Counted from the first letter of the stretch, positions 30,022 through 43,452 are shown. The stretch is 64,000 nucleotides of DNA from Phaeotremella fagi (GCA_001599715.1 BCHU01000006.1:434001-498000), one strand, 5' to 3'. Numbers and translations: made by a program. Notes: generated from the letters alone by a model not told the origin.

Positions 30022-30760
30022 ATGGCTAAAGGTGAGTCAGAAGTCAACTCTCAGGTCGCACGACCATTCATCATTCACCCGTCATAATCAATCCTAACAA
30101 ACGTACTTGAACAGTACCAAGAAGTTTCAGATTACTCTCAGAACTCGAACACGGTGAAAAAGGTATCGGAGATGGAAGTTGTAGTTATGGATTAAAAGTG
30201 GGTTCGTCATCATTCCACTAACTGACGTTGTTCAATAGGATTCCGACGATTTGGCAATGTACGAATGGAACGGTACGATCTTAGGTCCACCTCATTCTAA
30301 TTTCGAAAATCGGATTTTCAGTTTATCGATTTATTGCGGTGACAAGTATCCTGGTATGTCCCACTTTCCTTCTACAGAAGTATGATTTATACTAATGAAA
30401 CACGCTAGATCTCCCACCATTAGTTAAATTCGAATCACGGATCAATCTCCCCTGCGTCGACGCTAAAGGTTTCGTAAGGCCCCTTCTCCCTTCTCTCAAA
30501 GCTAAATGACTAATCACCAAAACGCTCCAGGTCGAATTCGCTAAAGTCCCTTCATTGGCTAATTGGAAACGCGATTTCACTCTTGAAACGGTTTTAGTTG
30601 AATTAAGAAGGTACATTCCCACATCCATTATTCTTTAACCAAATACTGATCAACGTCCAGGGATATGGCTTCTATCTCCAATCGTAAAACTACTCAACCT
30701 CCTGAAGGCACTGAATATCCACCTGCTGATTTACCTGCTATCGCCAATGCTAAGAAGTAG
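30022..30760 (+). CDS. MMS2: Ubiquitin-conjugating enzyme variant Mms2
   Basis: This UEV partner of Ubc13 builds Lys63-linked ubiquitin chains in error-free post-replication repair. The first exon is 10 nt (ATG GCT AAA G). The joined protein starts [20 protein letters not shown] and shows [20 protein letters not shown], then [40 protein letters not shown] and [16 protein letters not shown], ending [11 protein letters not shown]. The E2 catalytic Cys and its HPN motif are absent, as expected for UEVs. Several introns, including one inside the Pro-Leu-Pro-Pro segment. Stop 30758-30760. Confidence 0.93.
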
Positions 30761-31008
30761 TTGGGAGTTGGAGATGTTGACTTGGGTCTGGGTTTGGGAT
30801 TGATATCGATGTTTGATGCAATTTGAGTTTTTTAGATTTGAGATCGGCTTTTCTTAATGATTACAAGCGTTCTCATCACCTTTCCATTGGAATGATGCTC
30901 TTCGACAATTCTTCATATTTCACACTCTTTGATATCTACGTATCTTCGAAAACACTACAGAAGAAATCTCAATTCCATTCCTAAGTCTGCACTGCCCTCA
31001 TTCCTACC

Positions 31009-33195
31009 CTAAGCCAAAGGCTCATTCTTCAACCAACGACTGAACATACTCAAAGCAGCCGGTGGATCATCATGAGGAACCTAAAACCCGATCATCAGTT
31101 TTCATCCCACTCAATCAGAAACAGACATACCATATGACCAGCGTTTCTGAAAGACACAAAAGCGACGTTTCCAGCACCTTCACCAGCTGATTTAGTCCAT
31201 CCAGCAACAGTCCCGTTATCAGATTTGAATTTCTTTTCTTTGGATGATAGATATTCGGTCGAGTAGGTTGTTGGTAAATTGTCCAGGACTCTTGATACTC
31301 CGATTGAGTTTACAACTGAGCGAAGGGAAGGGATTTTATGTCAGTTTGGTGATGGTGTAAGAGGGAGATTCTTACTCATGTCAGCTTCTCCGGCGTAGAG
31401 GAGGACTCTGATTCCTGATTCGATTAGTTCGGGGAGGAGGGCTCCGGCGTTGTGCATTCCATCACCGTGGAGGAGGCTGGGGTTGTCAGTTATATCTCGA
31501 CCAGTGAGGGTTGACTCACAAAGCTTGGTTGATTTGCATGTTACATGATTCAAATTTGACTTCATCGGGAACACCAAGTTCTTTCTATGTCAGTATAGTT
31601 AAGAGTCTTATACTTACGTTTCTTGATTTCAGGTTTGTTGAGATAAGTTTCCATCCAACCCATCTCTCTGTAACACAATTGACCATCCTTATCGGGTGAT
31701 CTGTCACAAGTTCGTCTAACGTCGTAAAGGTTAAGTCCCTACCATACAACATATCAGCAGAGGAATCATCCAAACATCATAACACTTACCAAATCTTGTA
31801 GATCCTTGAACATAGCGTTCCAGCAGTACAGACCTGCAGGGGTACAAACGAATCTCGAACCAGTCTTGTAACAACTTGAAATAAGTTGTTGACAACGTGG
31901 GACTTTGGCTCGGAGAGCTAAACATTCTGGTCCTTCTGGATCATCATAGACCGCGTAATGAGAGTCACAGGCGAAATCGGGAACAGAGGCGAATTGGTAG
32001 TATGGATCAGTGAGACCGTCCCTAGGAACCTTTAGTATACGGGAAGGACTGGTGATGGATAGACAACATACCCAATTAAAACACTCTTGAAGTTGAGAAC
32101 TGGGAGTCCACTTGGTTCAAGTTGAAGAGCGAGATTGTGTTTGTAGATGACACTAGCAATGTTGGGTAGGTATGTACCAGCGTAAGATTCACCGGAGATA
32201 TGGAATTCTTGAGTGGAGTATTTGGTGAACTAGAATGGATTTCAGTACTGTGATAACATGACCAGAGCGATAACATACCTTGGCGATGAACAGAATGAGG
32301 AAAGCGTAAACATCTTCAGCAGCGGCGGGAGAGTTGTTCACTTCACCATCTTCGGAGTAGGAGTATCCTACACCAATGGGTTCTGCAAACGAGTCAGCTG
32401 TTACTGTTTGAAGTACAACAACAATTGCCAGCTACGTACGATCAAGGAATAATACGTTGGCTACAGAATTCCAGGAGAAGGGGTTGTAAGTAGTGTTTTG
32501 ACCTTCATCGGCGATGTTGCATCCACCAAGTTCTACAGTTCGTCAGACTATGAATAGGTGGTGATGAAGGGGTTCTACTTACCGAACAAATGTCCAGTAG
32601 TGGATGAACAACCGGGACCACCTTGTAAGTGTTAGCTTTGCAATGAAGTACAGAAGTGATATTGATACATACCGTTCAACCTGAAATTAAATGATATTAG
32701 TAAAATTTACAACGCTCACACGACCGAAACCTACCATAAAACCAAGGGATCTTCTTTAGGTTTGTTACGACTTTCCCCGAACCAGAAGAACAAATGTTTG
32801 GTCTCTGAGATATCGAGATAACCAGATAACTGATAAACATCAGGATCGCAAAGTTCTGGTTCGACGACTCGAAGACGATGAAGTGGGAAAGCAGGATGAG
32901 TGAGGGATTGATCTAAGGGGTAAGTTAGTAGATAATCCTGAAGAGACACGGACTAACAATCAATTCCATTCATTGCAACGGTTTCAGTCTTGATTCTGCC
33001 GAATTGAATAGCAGCTTCTTCAGTGTCAAGTTTTGATTTGACTGAGTGGAAGGTATCTTGGATCCAGGATTGGGCGGATTCGATCGCTTGGGTGGCAAGT
33101 TCTACTGGAGATTGGGGGAGATGGAAAGGGTTTGGAGCTGCTAGAGCTGGGATTGTCATGACTAATGAAGTCATGACTGAAGTTGAGAGACGCAT
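31009..33195 (-). CDS. Serine carboxypeptidase, carboxypeptidase Y-like
   Basis: A vacuolar or secreted S10-family peptidase that trims C-terminal residues. An N-terminal signal-like segment ([20 protein letters not shown]) is followed by a propeptide. The mature domain shows [19 protein letters not shown], then LVLWLNGGPGCSS, the oxyanion and nucleophile motif [22 protein letters not shown] before MCNYMG, and NAGHMVPHDDP. So the catalytic Ser, Asp-region and His are present. Six or more Cys in the middle and an NGT sequon suggest a disulfide-bonded glycoprotein. About 12 short introns; end WLKNEPLA, stop 31009-31011. The gene is head-to-head with the Doa10-like gene, 265 bp between start codons. 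Confidence 0.92.
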
Positions 33196-33460
33196 AGTGA
33201 GGTGCTGTTGTTGGTGTTGTTGTGGATGTATAGTTGTAGTTGAAGGTTGAGATAAGATAGATGGGTAGATGGTTAGATGGTTATTCGCCGAGTCCGGTAA
33301 TGACTAGTCGTTCGAAGCACATGGCAAAACTTAAATGATCCCAAAATTAGACTTTACGTTATGGTACTTGACAGCAAAATCAATCGATCAATTCTTCTTT
33401 TCCACACCATTCGTTTTCTTTTTCTTTTGGTAACAATTCATTTCATGGACATACTTTAAC

Positions 33461-36400
33461 ATGGAGGACTCAAATCAAGAGGTGTTAGATAGTTTGCCTC
33501 AATATTCTGACATTGAACTAGATCAATTACTACAACAACCTCAACCTCAACTTCAACCTCCACCTTCACCTCAACCACCACACTTAGACGATGAAGAGGG
33601 TATGTAGTTCCAATAACCCACTAATCACCTTTACTAACCAATCATCAGATGTCTGTAGAGTCTGCAGATCAGAGGGTGAACCTGATCATCCGTTAGTTTA
33701 TCCATGTAAATGTTCAGGTTCAGTCCGATACGTTCATTCAGATTGGTAAGTCAAGGTCAAAGCGACAACCCAAAAGAATCAGCACTGACCAACCCCAAAA
33801 GTCTGAAGAGCTGGTTAGAACACAGTCAGAAACGATATTGTGAAATTTGTGGTCATCATTATACATTCTCCAAAGGTATTCTTTCAAATCGAATCCGCAA
33901 CTAACTGCTTCAGTTTATCCCGATTATATACCAACAAGAATACCTGCATCAGTCTATATCCGTCAAAGTTTCATCTACATCTGTAAAATTATCTGGTATT
34001 GCATCAGAGCTATTCTAGCTATTTGTTCCTGGTTGATCTTTTTACCTGCCATGAATATGAGTACGTTAAGAGGTGTGGTCTGGTTAGCGGATCGATTGTG
34101 AGTGTTTCGTGTTTTGCTTGAATTGTATGCTAATCCCTCTCGTTTCTAGTTCTCTACCCTCACGAAACGTTACCAGTCCCTCGGAACTCTCAGTCAACTT
34201 TACGAATAGCACTCAAACGGTAGAGGCTGCCAACGCGACAATCGAATTTCTTATACGGAACGGCACAAAACCGACATTTTTAGAACGTTGGGATCCTGTC
34301 ATCCATCCTATAAGCCATCTCACCGCGTGGGGTAAAGATTCATTTGAGAAATGGTCCAGAGGGGAGGAGGACAAGTGAGTTCATCAAACTAAATTTTACC
34401 AAATTATTCGAACAAAAGGACTAACAAAGGACAGTTTACCCTGGTTCATATTCCGAGGTCAAATCCTTTCGATAAGTTTAGCTGCCGTCCTCCTCGGTTT
34501 TATCCTCTTACGAGAATGGATACAAAATCATGAAAGAGGTTTATTAGATCCACCTAACGGGGCTGAACCAAATCCTCAAGATCAAGGAGAGATAAATATC
34601 GATCTGTGGGAATTCAAGAATGGAGCGGCAACACTGAAGACCAACGATAGAGGTAAAGCAGAGAAGCTTGCTTGGGCTAAAGGCGCGGAAAGGTCGATGA
34701 AACGTTTGATGGAGAATCCGGACGAAGTTGAAATTCGATATGCTGAGGGTTTGGGTAACCCAGATGCACTGGTTAGAATCAAGAGATTCATGAAAGAAGC
34801 TAAGGGCGCTACGCCAAGTTTAGAGGAGGCAGTTGCTTTGGCTGGATTATCGAAAGTGACGGATGATATCGAGCATAGTGGGTCTGATCTGAATGATGAA
34901 GGTCAGAAAAACGGAGAGTCGTCAAGTGGAAGACCGATCGTTCAAGCTCAAAGAGGTGTCAGTCTTTCATATGTCCCTCCCGAGTTGCTTGAGGAGACGG
35001 CAAGTATGTCAAGGGAAGGTAGTTCTTTACCATTAGATCGAAAGGGGAAGGGGAAACAGAGGGAGGAACCTGAGTTGGAAGATGGGAAATCTTTGGAGCA
35101 AGGAGAGAACGATGATGTTGTCGAATCAACTCAATCAATCCCGTATCAACGACCGATACCTGTCTTGATATCCCCAGAGGAAAGAATTCCAACACCCTAT
35201 CCATCACCTCCGTCATCACCTTCAACATCTGCACAACCTAATCAACCCTCAACATCAACTATCAACAACCATGCACCACCCTCTTCAACAATTTTAGCGA
35301 CAGACGCAAGACTAGCTACAGCAGCGAAGAACATGAGAAAGAACGGAGGGGTGGATGGCGATGAATCTGATGCTGAAGAAGAAGATGAAGAAGATTTCGA
35401 AGATGTTGAAGAGATTGACGATGCTGCCAGAGAGCGGAACGCGGTGGAGGCGATTGAAGTGATGTTTGCGGATGGTGAGGATGAAGAACCTTGGCAAGGG
35501 GATGAGTGGGATGGGTTGTTGCAAGGTAGATATTTGGCTTATGGAGCTTTGCTGACTTTGTAGCTGTTGGACTGATTGGACCCATTCATGGTTTGGTGCA
35601 AAATGTGAGCCAACCCTTCGTTACGGTCATGATCGCTGACATCTTTCTCAGGTTATGATCTGTGTCGTCTTAATGGGAACCAGTATCATTCTATTGGTCG
35701 GACTTCCAATTTCAGTCGGTAAAATCACTCTTTCAATCGATATGATTCGAACCGTTCTGTCGATAAGCAGTTGGAGCGCTCGATTCATCTTCAGATGTTT
35801 CAGATTAGTTTTCAGGGTGTTTGATCCGATCATCAACATCCTATTCGATATCATCAAGGAAGTGATCGTCCTTCCAATCATCACTTCTCTACGAGGTGCT
35901 GAAAAAGTCACGACTAAAACGTTATTTCCAAATTGGACACCTCGTCAATTCGAGACGAAAGCTTTTGAAAGCCTTGCAGGTAGTTTGTCGCGACGACAGT
36001 ATCTTCAAGAAGTTTGGGAACTATGGAAAGCTGTCGGTATATTACCTAAAGATTTTTTACCGTCTATCGTATCGAAATTCTCTTCTATACCCCAGTTGAT
36101 GTGGTTAAGAGAATACGATATCATCAACAAAGCAATCCTCTGGTCAGAAAGTTCGACCAATCCAGAGTACAATCTCGGAATGATCGTTCAATCCATCCCG
36201 GATTTTTTCGCTATACTCGGTAGGAAATCATATGATCTGCATAAGCTTTATCTAAGCTTCTGTCTTGATATTGCTTATTCGCAAACTTTTTCGGATAGAG
36301 TCTGGTGTTTGATTTCTGGATATGGTGTTGGTTTGGTTTCAGCTGTTGGGATTGCTTTGGCTGGAGAGGCTAATCTTGGAAGGATGTCTGCTAGTGTTTT

Positions 36401-38792
36401 GCAATCTATCAAATCACATGCTATGCTTCTCAAGGTATCTATCATTTTTCGCATCAACGGGATTTTAAACTGACCCTCTGATTTCCCTTCCTTCTCTAGC
36501 TAACCTTCTTCATGTCTTTTGAATTATTGGTCTTCCCACTTGGAATAGGAATGATTATGGATTTGGTCATGTTACCTTTATTCCCTAATGGAACTTTACT
36601 TTATCATTCGAGTATCATCATGCAACATCCTGTTGGATCAGTATTCGTCTGTTGGCTCATGGGGACGATGTAAGTCAATAAAACACCTGGATGGGACTGA
36701 CGAACCAAAGGTTCATGTTCGCTTTCGCAAATCTGTTAGCTCATATTCGGACGGTACGTTGACCTCCTTGAATTCAGTCTATAAAATATTGATAAACTCT
36801 TTTCTAGCTATGTCGACCCGGTGCCCTATTCTTCATTCGTGATCCGGCAGATCAGAATTATTCACCTGTAAAAGATATATTGGAACGACCGGCTTTATCA
36901 CAAATGCGAAAGGTGAGTTGTGGGTTTGGTTTTGGATTTTCTGACAACTTTTTCAGCTTGGGATTTCGGCGATCATGTATTCTGTCGTTGTGTTTTGGTT
37001 GTTTGGTGCTGTTGCCTGGGGATTGTGGTTCCAACCTTTCTTCAAAGTTTTACCTTTACGAGTTGGGAATTTGTAAGTTGAATTGTTTTGGACTTTGGGG
37101 TTGGTATTGACTACTCTAGTGATCCGGTCTCATCCGTTCCATTCGATTTGTTATTTGTCCAACTTGTTCTACCGGTTTCGATTGGACTTCTTAGACCTCA
37201 GCAGAGACTTAAAAAGGGACTTGCGAAATGGTGGAAAGCAGTCACATCCGCTTATCGACTTTCATCATTGATGTTCGGGAAACCCAACGAAGACTCTCCT
37301 CTCACTTTCACGGAAAAACTACTTTGGCCGATATTAGATCAAATCCATCAAAAAGCCTTTGGGAAATATAACCCAGCAAAAACCGAAGCTAGAGTCCCAG
37401 CTGCCGATTCAGTTTCGTTGTTACCACCCGCTGAACGACGCAAAGGTGGAGTTTTTATTCCATTGAACGACGAAGGTGTCCCCAAGACCAAGGAAGATAA
37501 ATTACGAATGTTGAAACAGGATCGATTGGCTCGTAAAAATAATAGAGATCCGGTTAACGATTATACTGTTATTGAGTTACCTGAATTTTGGAGGACTAGG
37601 GTTCATGTTTTCATCTTTTCGGCGTTGATCATGGCTGGTGCCGTGTTGTCTTTGGGATTTTTTGGACCGTTGTTGATTGGGAGATTGGTTGTTGATTCAA
37701 TCGTTGAGACGGGTGTCGAAGTACATGATGGATACAGTTTAGTACGTTAACGTCCAACCACTCATTTTATAATTAGACTAACAAGAGGGAAAACAGTTCA
37801 TAGGCGGTCATCTAATCTACCTCACCTATTATCTAGGTCGTCAAACCCAAAAACGAATCATCAAATCCAAAAAAGCGAAAAGACTACGTAAATCAACACC
37901 ATCAAAACTAGCCGCTAGATATTTCAAAACGTTGATCCAAAATTCATACGCCGTTTTAATGCTTTATTTGATTTTACCTAGTTTGGTCGGGATCGTTTTT
38001 GAACTCTATGTTTCTTTGCCGGTACGATATGGATTTTGGAGTGGTGTAACGCCTGTTATTCATTTTTGGGATGTTTGGTAGGTTATTTATTTTATTTAGG
38101 GGGGAATGGGAGTACTGAATGAATTTGGTTTTGTTAGGGCGATGGGAATCGTTATTGATACGCTGTTCTCTGGGATGATGGGGGTGTTGATTAGAAGAGC
38201 TCATAGGGAGAGGGAGGAACCGGAAAGACGATCACGATTAAGACAGCTCAGATATGTAGGTGATATCTCAAATTCACAATTATCCTTCTAATAACTCTCA
38301 TAGTTACTCAAAAGTCCTTTCGGTCATTCTTTCAAAAAAATCAATCGCTGTCTACTCCCGATATTCGGTTGGTTGATGGTCCCAATCCTCCTCCCCTCGA
38401 CACTATCATTATCGCTCTTGGTGATATCGTTGATCCTGACCAACCAAGAAATCTCATCTGTTACCTGTAAGTCCCGTCACCGTCTCCTTCTCTCAATAGT
38501 ATCTACAACTGACATCAACGAACCAGTCCGAACGTTATTCCCTTTCTCGACTGGTTTCATCATATTACTGACCTCACGACGATTCATTGATAAAAAATTG
38601 AAATTGGTTAGACAGGCTTTGGTAGATGCCGAATACGTTTTAGAGGAGAGAATCGAGAATTACGTTCCGGCGCAGGCTCCAGCTGCTACTGCTGGGGCTG
38701 GGGTTACACCTTTGATACCGGAGAGGAAGAAGAGGATGACAAGGGACGGGGTTGAGGAGGATGAATGGGAGGATGTGGATGTTGGTTTTTAG
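33461..38792 (+). CDS. DOA10: Doa10/MARCH6-type membrane ubiquitin ligase
   Basis: An ER/inner-nuclear-membrane E3 ligase for ER-associated degradation. A Pro/Gln-rich leader is followed by a RING-CH domain: [47 protein letters not shown] (C4HC3 pattern complete across an intron). The [14 protein letters not shown] segment typical of Doa10 and the first membrane spans follow. A long cytosolic acidic Ser/Pro/Glu-rich loop lies at 34.7-35.5 kb. Many hydrophobic spans extend to about 38.6 kb (for example [39 protein letters not shown]). The C-terminus is a charged coil ending [11 protein letters not shown]. More than ten introns. Length and span density fit Doa10. Confidence 0.93.
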
Positions 38793-38932
38793 ATTTAAAT
38801 GTATCATTAGTTCATTATGAAGAGTTCATGATTTGGTTTTAGTATTGGTTATACATATTTCCTTACAACACCTTATATCGACAATCTACAAATCATCACT
38901 GGATTCTAACCTCGTATAGCACTGTCCAGTGG

Positions 38933-39790
38933 TTAAGCTACAGTAGCAGTTTTCACAGCGGGAGGGGGCATCTTGATCGTATCCTCGACCTTCTTAGATT
39001 CCGAAGCACTAGCGGTAGCGGTAGCAGCAGCCTTCTTTTTCTTCTTCTTCAATAAAAGGGCTAAATCGAGTTCATCAGCACAAACCCCCCAAAAAAGACA
39101 CAACAAAGACGTACCAGCCGAAACCGCCGATCTAACATTCTCGTTGATCTCCCGACTCTGTTCAAGGAACTGATTATCGTCAAAACGATGTTTCTTACGT
39201 GCCAATTCCTCTAAGTCGACATCCGCTATCCGTTTAGATTTCTCGGAAGTGGTACTGGTAGACGATGAAGGGTCGGTGGTGATTCCCAATGATCTCTCTA
39301 GGGCTTCTAGTTTATCTTTTTCAGCTTTTTGAGCAGCGGCTCTGATGGCTGGTGCTTGTTCTAGTAATTCTGCTTGTCTATCGATTTAAATCGTCAGTAA
39401 GAATTTTTTTAGAGAGGGAGGGAGGACATACCGCTGAGCCTCTTTTATCGTACTCAATCTACGTCCAGATAAATCACGACAACTATCGTTGTTACTAGTT
39501 TTACCCGTACTCATCCTCCCACCAGCGGCTCTCAATTGAGAGCCGAAACCTCCTTTACCACCTGGTAATCTGACACACAGGAACAAGTTGATTGGGTGAT
39601 TCGGGTTGGAGGGGTTACGCAGGGATTGGATGGTGGTTGAATTGGGGAGGGAGGGGGAGGTGGTGGTTCGATAATATGTTTGGGTTTGGAGGGAGGGGGG
39701 AAGGGGGATTTGGGAGAGGAATGTGGAGGGGGGGAGGGTTAGGTGGAGAGAGGTGAGTGGGGAGGGTAGTTTTAGGTTGATTTGTTGCAT
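38933..39790 (-). CDS. SDE2: Sde2-type protein (spliceosome/genome stability)
   Basis: The N-terminus ([20 protein letters not shown]) resembles a divergent ubiquitin-like fold. It leads to the diagnostic [20 protein letters not shown], where known Sde2 proteins are cleaved after Gly-Gly to release the Lys-starting mature protein. Next come [37 protein letters not shown] and [20 protein letters not shown], then a Lys-rich run and an acidic/Pro tail ending [10 protein letters not shown]. At least two introns (around 39373-39432 and 39062-39114) are needed. In fission yeast Sde2 acts in splicing of selected introns; in humans in replication-fork maintenance. Confidence 0.88.
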
Positions 39791-40111
39791 TGTATTGTGT
39801 TTGGTGGTTGTTGTTCAAGATTAGTTGTAGTCATCTCTTGAATCTCCTAGAGGAGGTATATAGGTGAGTGGCGGTATTGCCGCGGCACTATCCCTTGTGG
39901 CACTTGATATCATGGTACGTGGCCTATTCCGTACTGACAGCATGCTGGTATGAAAGTGAGATAGGGAGATTAAAGATTTATCATAATAAATATCAAACAT
40001 ATAACATCTTCATCTACATTACCATTCACATCTATAATCATTATCCTATCCTACACTGTACATCGATCTCCCCATCCCTCATCCCCACCTCTGATCCAAA
40101 AACCCACCAAA
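39791..40111. other. Divergent promoter region (SDE2 / J-protein)
   Basis: 321 bp between two start codons. It contains a GC-containing imperfect palindrome (gtggcggtattgccgc, about 39870-39885) and an AT/C-rich leader upstream of the plus-strand ATG. No RNA gene was seen. Confidence 0.4.
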
Positions 40112-41784
40112 ATGGAAGGAAACAAAGAAGAAGCACTACGCTGTCTCTCAATAGCCCAACGACACCGAACCTCCCAAAACCTAACCTCAGCACTCAAATT
40201 CGCACAAAAATCAGTCTACCTATTCCAAACTCCAGAAGGTAACGCCTTAGTCTCGATAATAGAACGAGAAATCTCAATTTCAACAGCTAGTGGATCGGGT
40301 TCAGGAACTGGAACTGGAACTTCTACACCCAATGAACAAAACGATAAAGCTTCAGGTTCAACTGCTACTCCCTCTGCATCGGCTTCAACTTCAACTTCGA
40401 AAGCTAAAAGCACTGGTGTAGAGGAACATGTTTCTCAGGCTTCACAACGACCTGGTCATTCTGATAAATCATCGGCTGCACCGAAGAAAAGAGAATTTAC
40501 ACCTAAACAAATGGAGGTGGTGAAGAGAGTCAAGGCTTGTAAACATCATGAATATTATGCTATTCTAGCGGGTGAGTTGGAGTGAAAGAGCAGAGACTCT
40601 TGAAATACACATCTGACTTTTGATTAGTGGAAAAAGCGTGCTCGGAGAATGATGTCAAGAGGGCTTACAAGAAGGTTAGTTTGTTTTTGGTATTGATCTC
40701 GTCCAGACACGACGCTAACCGTTTCTAGCTCGCTTTGGCTTTGCATCCTGATAAAAAGTGAGTATACGGAGGTCTTGTTCGCTCAAGGTGATTTACTGAC
40801 AACTCCCAGTGGAGCACCTGGAGCAGATGAAGCGTTCAAAAGTGAGTACCGAGATGCTTCATGGGGTAATACACAAACTTACTCTCTCTCAGTGGTGTCC
40901 AAAGCATTCCAAGTTCTGTCCGATACAAATCTCCGAGCAGCATTTGATTCGAATCCACACGCAGATCCATCTTCACGTAGTGCAGGAATGTCCCGAGGTG
41001 GAGGAGGAATGAACCCAGGCTTCGGTAATGGTGGAGCGTTCCAGACTGAAATCAATCCTGAAGACCTGTTCAACATGTTCTTCGGGGGTGGAGGTGGTGG
41101 CTTCGGTGGAGGAGGATTCGGGAACGGAGCCAGAGTGTATTCATTCGGAGGTGGTCATCCAGCCTTTGGTCCAGGAGCAAGAGCAAGACGAAGAGCAACT
41201 GCCAACGAACCTGAAACAGCTTCATCACCTTTAGTAGCTTTATTACCTATATTGATATTATTCGCTTTCGCTTTCATGTCAATCATCCCGTCCTTGTTCG
41301 GTGATCATACACCTGATCCGTCGTTCTCTTGGGAAACGTATGGGAAATTATCGAATCACAGGAATACTTGGAGATGGGGTGTGGATTATTATGTTGACCC
41401 TGCTGAATGGGAGAATCATAAGATTTGGCAGAGTGTCCCTGAAGAAAGGAGAGATCAAAAAGACGCTGCGATGTTTAGTCAGAAAGTTAGAAGTTTCGAG
41501 AACGGGGTTGAACAAGCTTACACCAGGAAATTACAGAATGAGGTGGGTCAATTGTTCATCATTTTTTGGAGGGACTATTTGTTCAAACTTCTGACTGATT
41601 GAAATTTTAGTGCCAATGGTTCCAAGATACTCGTCAAAGAAAGATTTCTGAACAAGCAGGTTTCTTCGGTATCGGCGCTGATTACGATAAAATCCGTGAA
41701 TTGAGAGCGGAGAAATCACCAGCGTGTGAACAACTTAAAGCCTGGGGTGTGGGCATGGGTCAACAGCAACGGGCGACTTTCTAG
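40112..41784 (+). CDS. ER-membrane J-domain protein (DNAJB12/Hlj1-like)
   Basis: An Hsp70 co-chaperone anchored in the ER membrane. The N-terminal repeat-like helix segment (NKEEALRCLSIAQRHRTSQN) matches the DNAJB12/14 N-terminus. The J-domain is split by introns: HHEYYAIL, VEKACSENDVKRAYKKLALA, LHPDKN, FKMVSKAFQVLSDTNLRAAF, so the HPD motif is intact. A Gly/Phe-rich linker follows (FGGGGGGFGGGGFGNGARVY), then one membrane span (LVALLPILILFAFAFMSIIP) and a DUF1977-like lumenal tail (FSWETYGKLSNHRNTWRWGV, DYYVDPAEW), ending MGQQQRATF. Stop 41782-41784. Confidence 0.93.
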
Positions 41785-42268
41785 GGGTATCGAATCGAGG
41801 TTTGGAAGACGAATTTGTTGTTTTGGAGATATACACAGTACATGGATATATGAGTTGTTTTAATTGTCCATGGTCCGGTTGGGGTGGTCGATTTTGTGAG
41901 GGTTTGGTAGTTGTTTCATTGCATTTTTTTCTAGTTTGTTCTCAACTTTTGGCATTTGGATCTCATTAACTGGTTTCGATGGTTTTGGTTTATGCATTTT
42001 ATTGTATCATCAGTGCGTTGTGGCGGGTTGAAAGGGAAGAAACCTTATTCATTTCGGTTGTTGTCCTAACAGTATAAGTACTGAATCTACAGCAGAAGAT
42101 GAATAAATGATGAAGAATAGTGAAGAGTTATTCTTCAATATGTACAAGAGGAATGAAGTAAATATCAAAATTGAAAAGAAAGCGGAAAAGAAGAAAAATT
42201 GACAACTATTCGAAGCACTTCTGACGACTATGGATGGAACTATGTTTGACAAAGGATTATATACAAAA
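41785..42268. other. Convergent intergenic region with duplicated flank
   Basis: This lies between the J-protein stop and the first array gene's stop. The part at 42019-42147 is duplicated at 43196-43331, downstream of the second array gene. The rest is T-rich 3' sequence. Confidence 0.6.
42019..42147. repeat. Dispersed flank duplication, copy a
   Basis: Begins tgtggcgggttgaaaggg and continues through an attcatttcgg block, ctaacagt, a ctacagcaga block and ggaagagttattcttcaat-like sequence. The same order of blocks, with point differences and small indels, occurs at 43196-43331. Confidence 0.8.
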
Positions 42269-42933
42269 TCAGTTCCCAGTTGATTGAGTTGAGACTTCAG
42301 AAATGATGTTATCAGCTTCGATTGCACGAGCAAAGGACTCGAAGTTCTCTTGAAACGCATCATAAATATGCCCGTTATCACGAGTTAAATACCACTCTCT
42401 GATATCAGTGACCAGATCAGTGATGGATTCGACCACTTTCTCACTCGGTTTGATCTCACGATCCTTTTCAGTAAATAAGATCCGACATCGTCTGTCTTTT
42501 TGCGCTGAAATGTCTTATGATTAGTCACCATCAAACAAAACTGTACGACTGCAGCGGAGAAAGAAGACAAAGCCAAAAAAAAAAAAAAAAAATTAATAAA
42601 TCAAGAGAGGAACTTACAGTAATTCTCAGCGAATATCGCTAATGTCGTCTTCTTATCCCCTTCAGCCGAGGTTAGTCTTTCAACAAGCAAGGTGAAAATA
42701 GTGGTTTGGCTTCTGGGATGATTTAAGAACAAGAGTTTTGATTGACTGGGATCTATGTCTTGCAGATACCACTTTACATGGTGTTGCGTCTGATCGAATT
42801 CCCCAATGATGTTGTCAAGCTTGAGTTCGGTCCATAATTGTTTCTCATCACGGGAAGCTCTCCATTTATTCATGGGGAGGGTGTTCTCGTGAGTGTGATT
42901 GGGGGTAGTAATAGTGAATTGATCTGTTGACAT
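42269..42933 (-). CDS. Unknown small-protein family A, array gene 1
   Basis: Two exons, 42618-42933 and 42269-42504, sum to 552 nt or 183 residues. The start is MSTDQF. Family anchors: KWRASRDEKQLWTELKLDNI, IGEFDQTQHHVKWYL, LLFLNHPRSQTTIFTLLVER, and AENY just before the phase-1 intron; exon 2 has CRILFTEKDREIKPSEKVVE, REWYL and FARAIEADNIISEVSTQSTG. It is closest to array gene 2, with which it also shares its 3' flank. I recognise no known domain: no signal peptide, membrane span or metal motif. Hydrophilic with alternating hydrophobic strands, so probably a small soluble folded protein. A run of 18 A lies in the intron (about 42577-42594). Confidence 0.75.
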
Positions 42934-43452
42934 GTTGATTTGATTGGATTTGAATGTTTAAAAAAGCTTCAGTGGCAATTGTTGTACTTAAAGAAGAGAA
43001 TGGGGATATATGAATATCCAGTCTCCAGGTTTTTATTCATTCTTTTCATCAGAAGCCCAAAGGCAATAGTAGTGTCGTCATTTGACTTCAAGAAGGCGTT
43101 GAGTAAGTATTTCTGCAGGGAAGACCTTTTAATCCCGAAGAACTTCTTCTTTCCTCAAATATGTATAATAAATTTTGCTTACAGTGTGACCTCATTGTGG
43201 CGGGTTGAAAGGGAAGACAACTTATTCATTTCGGTCGTAGTTCTAACAGTTCAACCACTACTAGTGGATCTACAGCAGAAAGTGAATAAATGATGAAGGC
43301 TACTGAAGAGTTATTCTTGAATATATACAAAATGGATAAAAAAAATGTAAAAAGTGAACATTATTGATACGATCTGAGAAAAGTGACGAAGTTTTGAAGA
43401 CTATGGATGGAGTTACTGTATGTATGACGAAGGATTACATAAAGTACAGTAA
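42934..43452. other. Spacer between array genes 1 and 2
   Basis: 519 bp with the promoter of gene 1 and the 3' flank of gene 2, including the duplicated flank at 43196-43331. The plus frame at 42940-43293 overlaps it and looks accidental. Confidence 0.5.
43196..43331. repeat. Dispersed flank duplication, copy b
   Basis: Second copy of the block at 42019-42147, in the same orientation and position relative to its array gene (just beyond the stop). This shows the duplication unit covered the gene plus its 3' flank. Confidence 0.8.
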
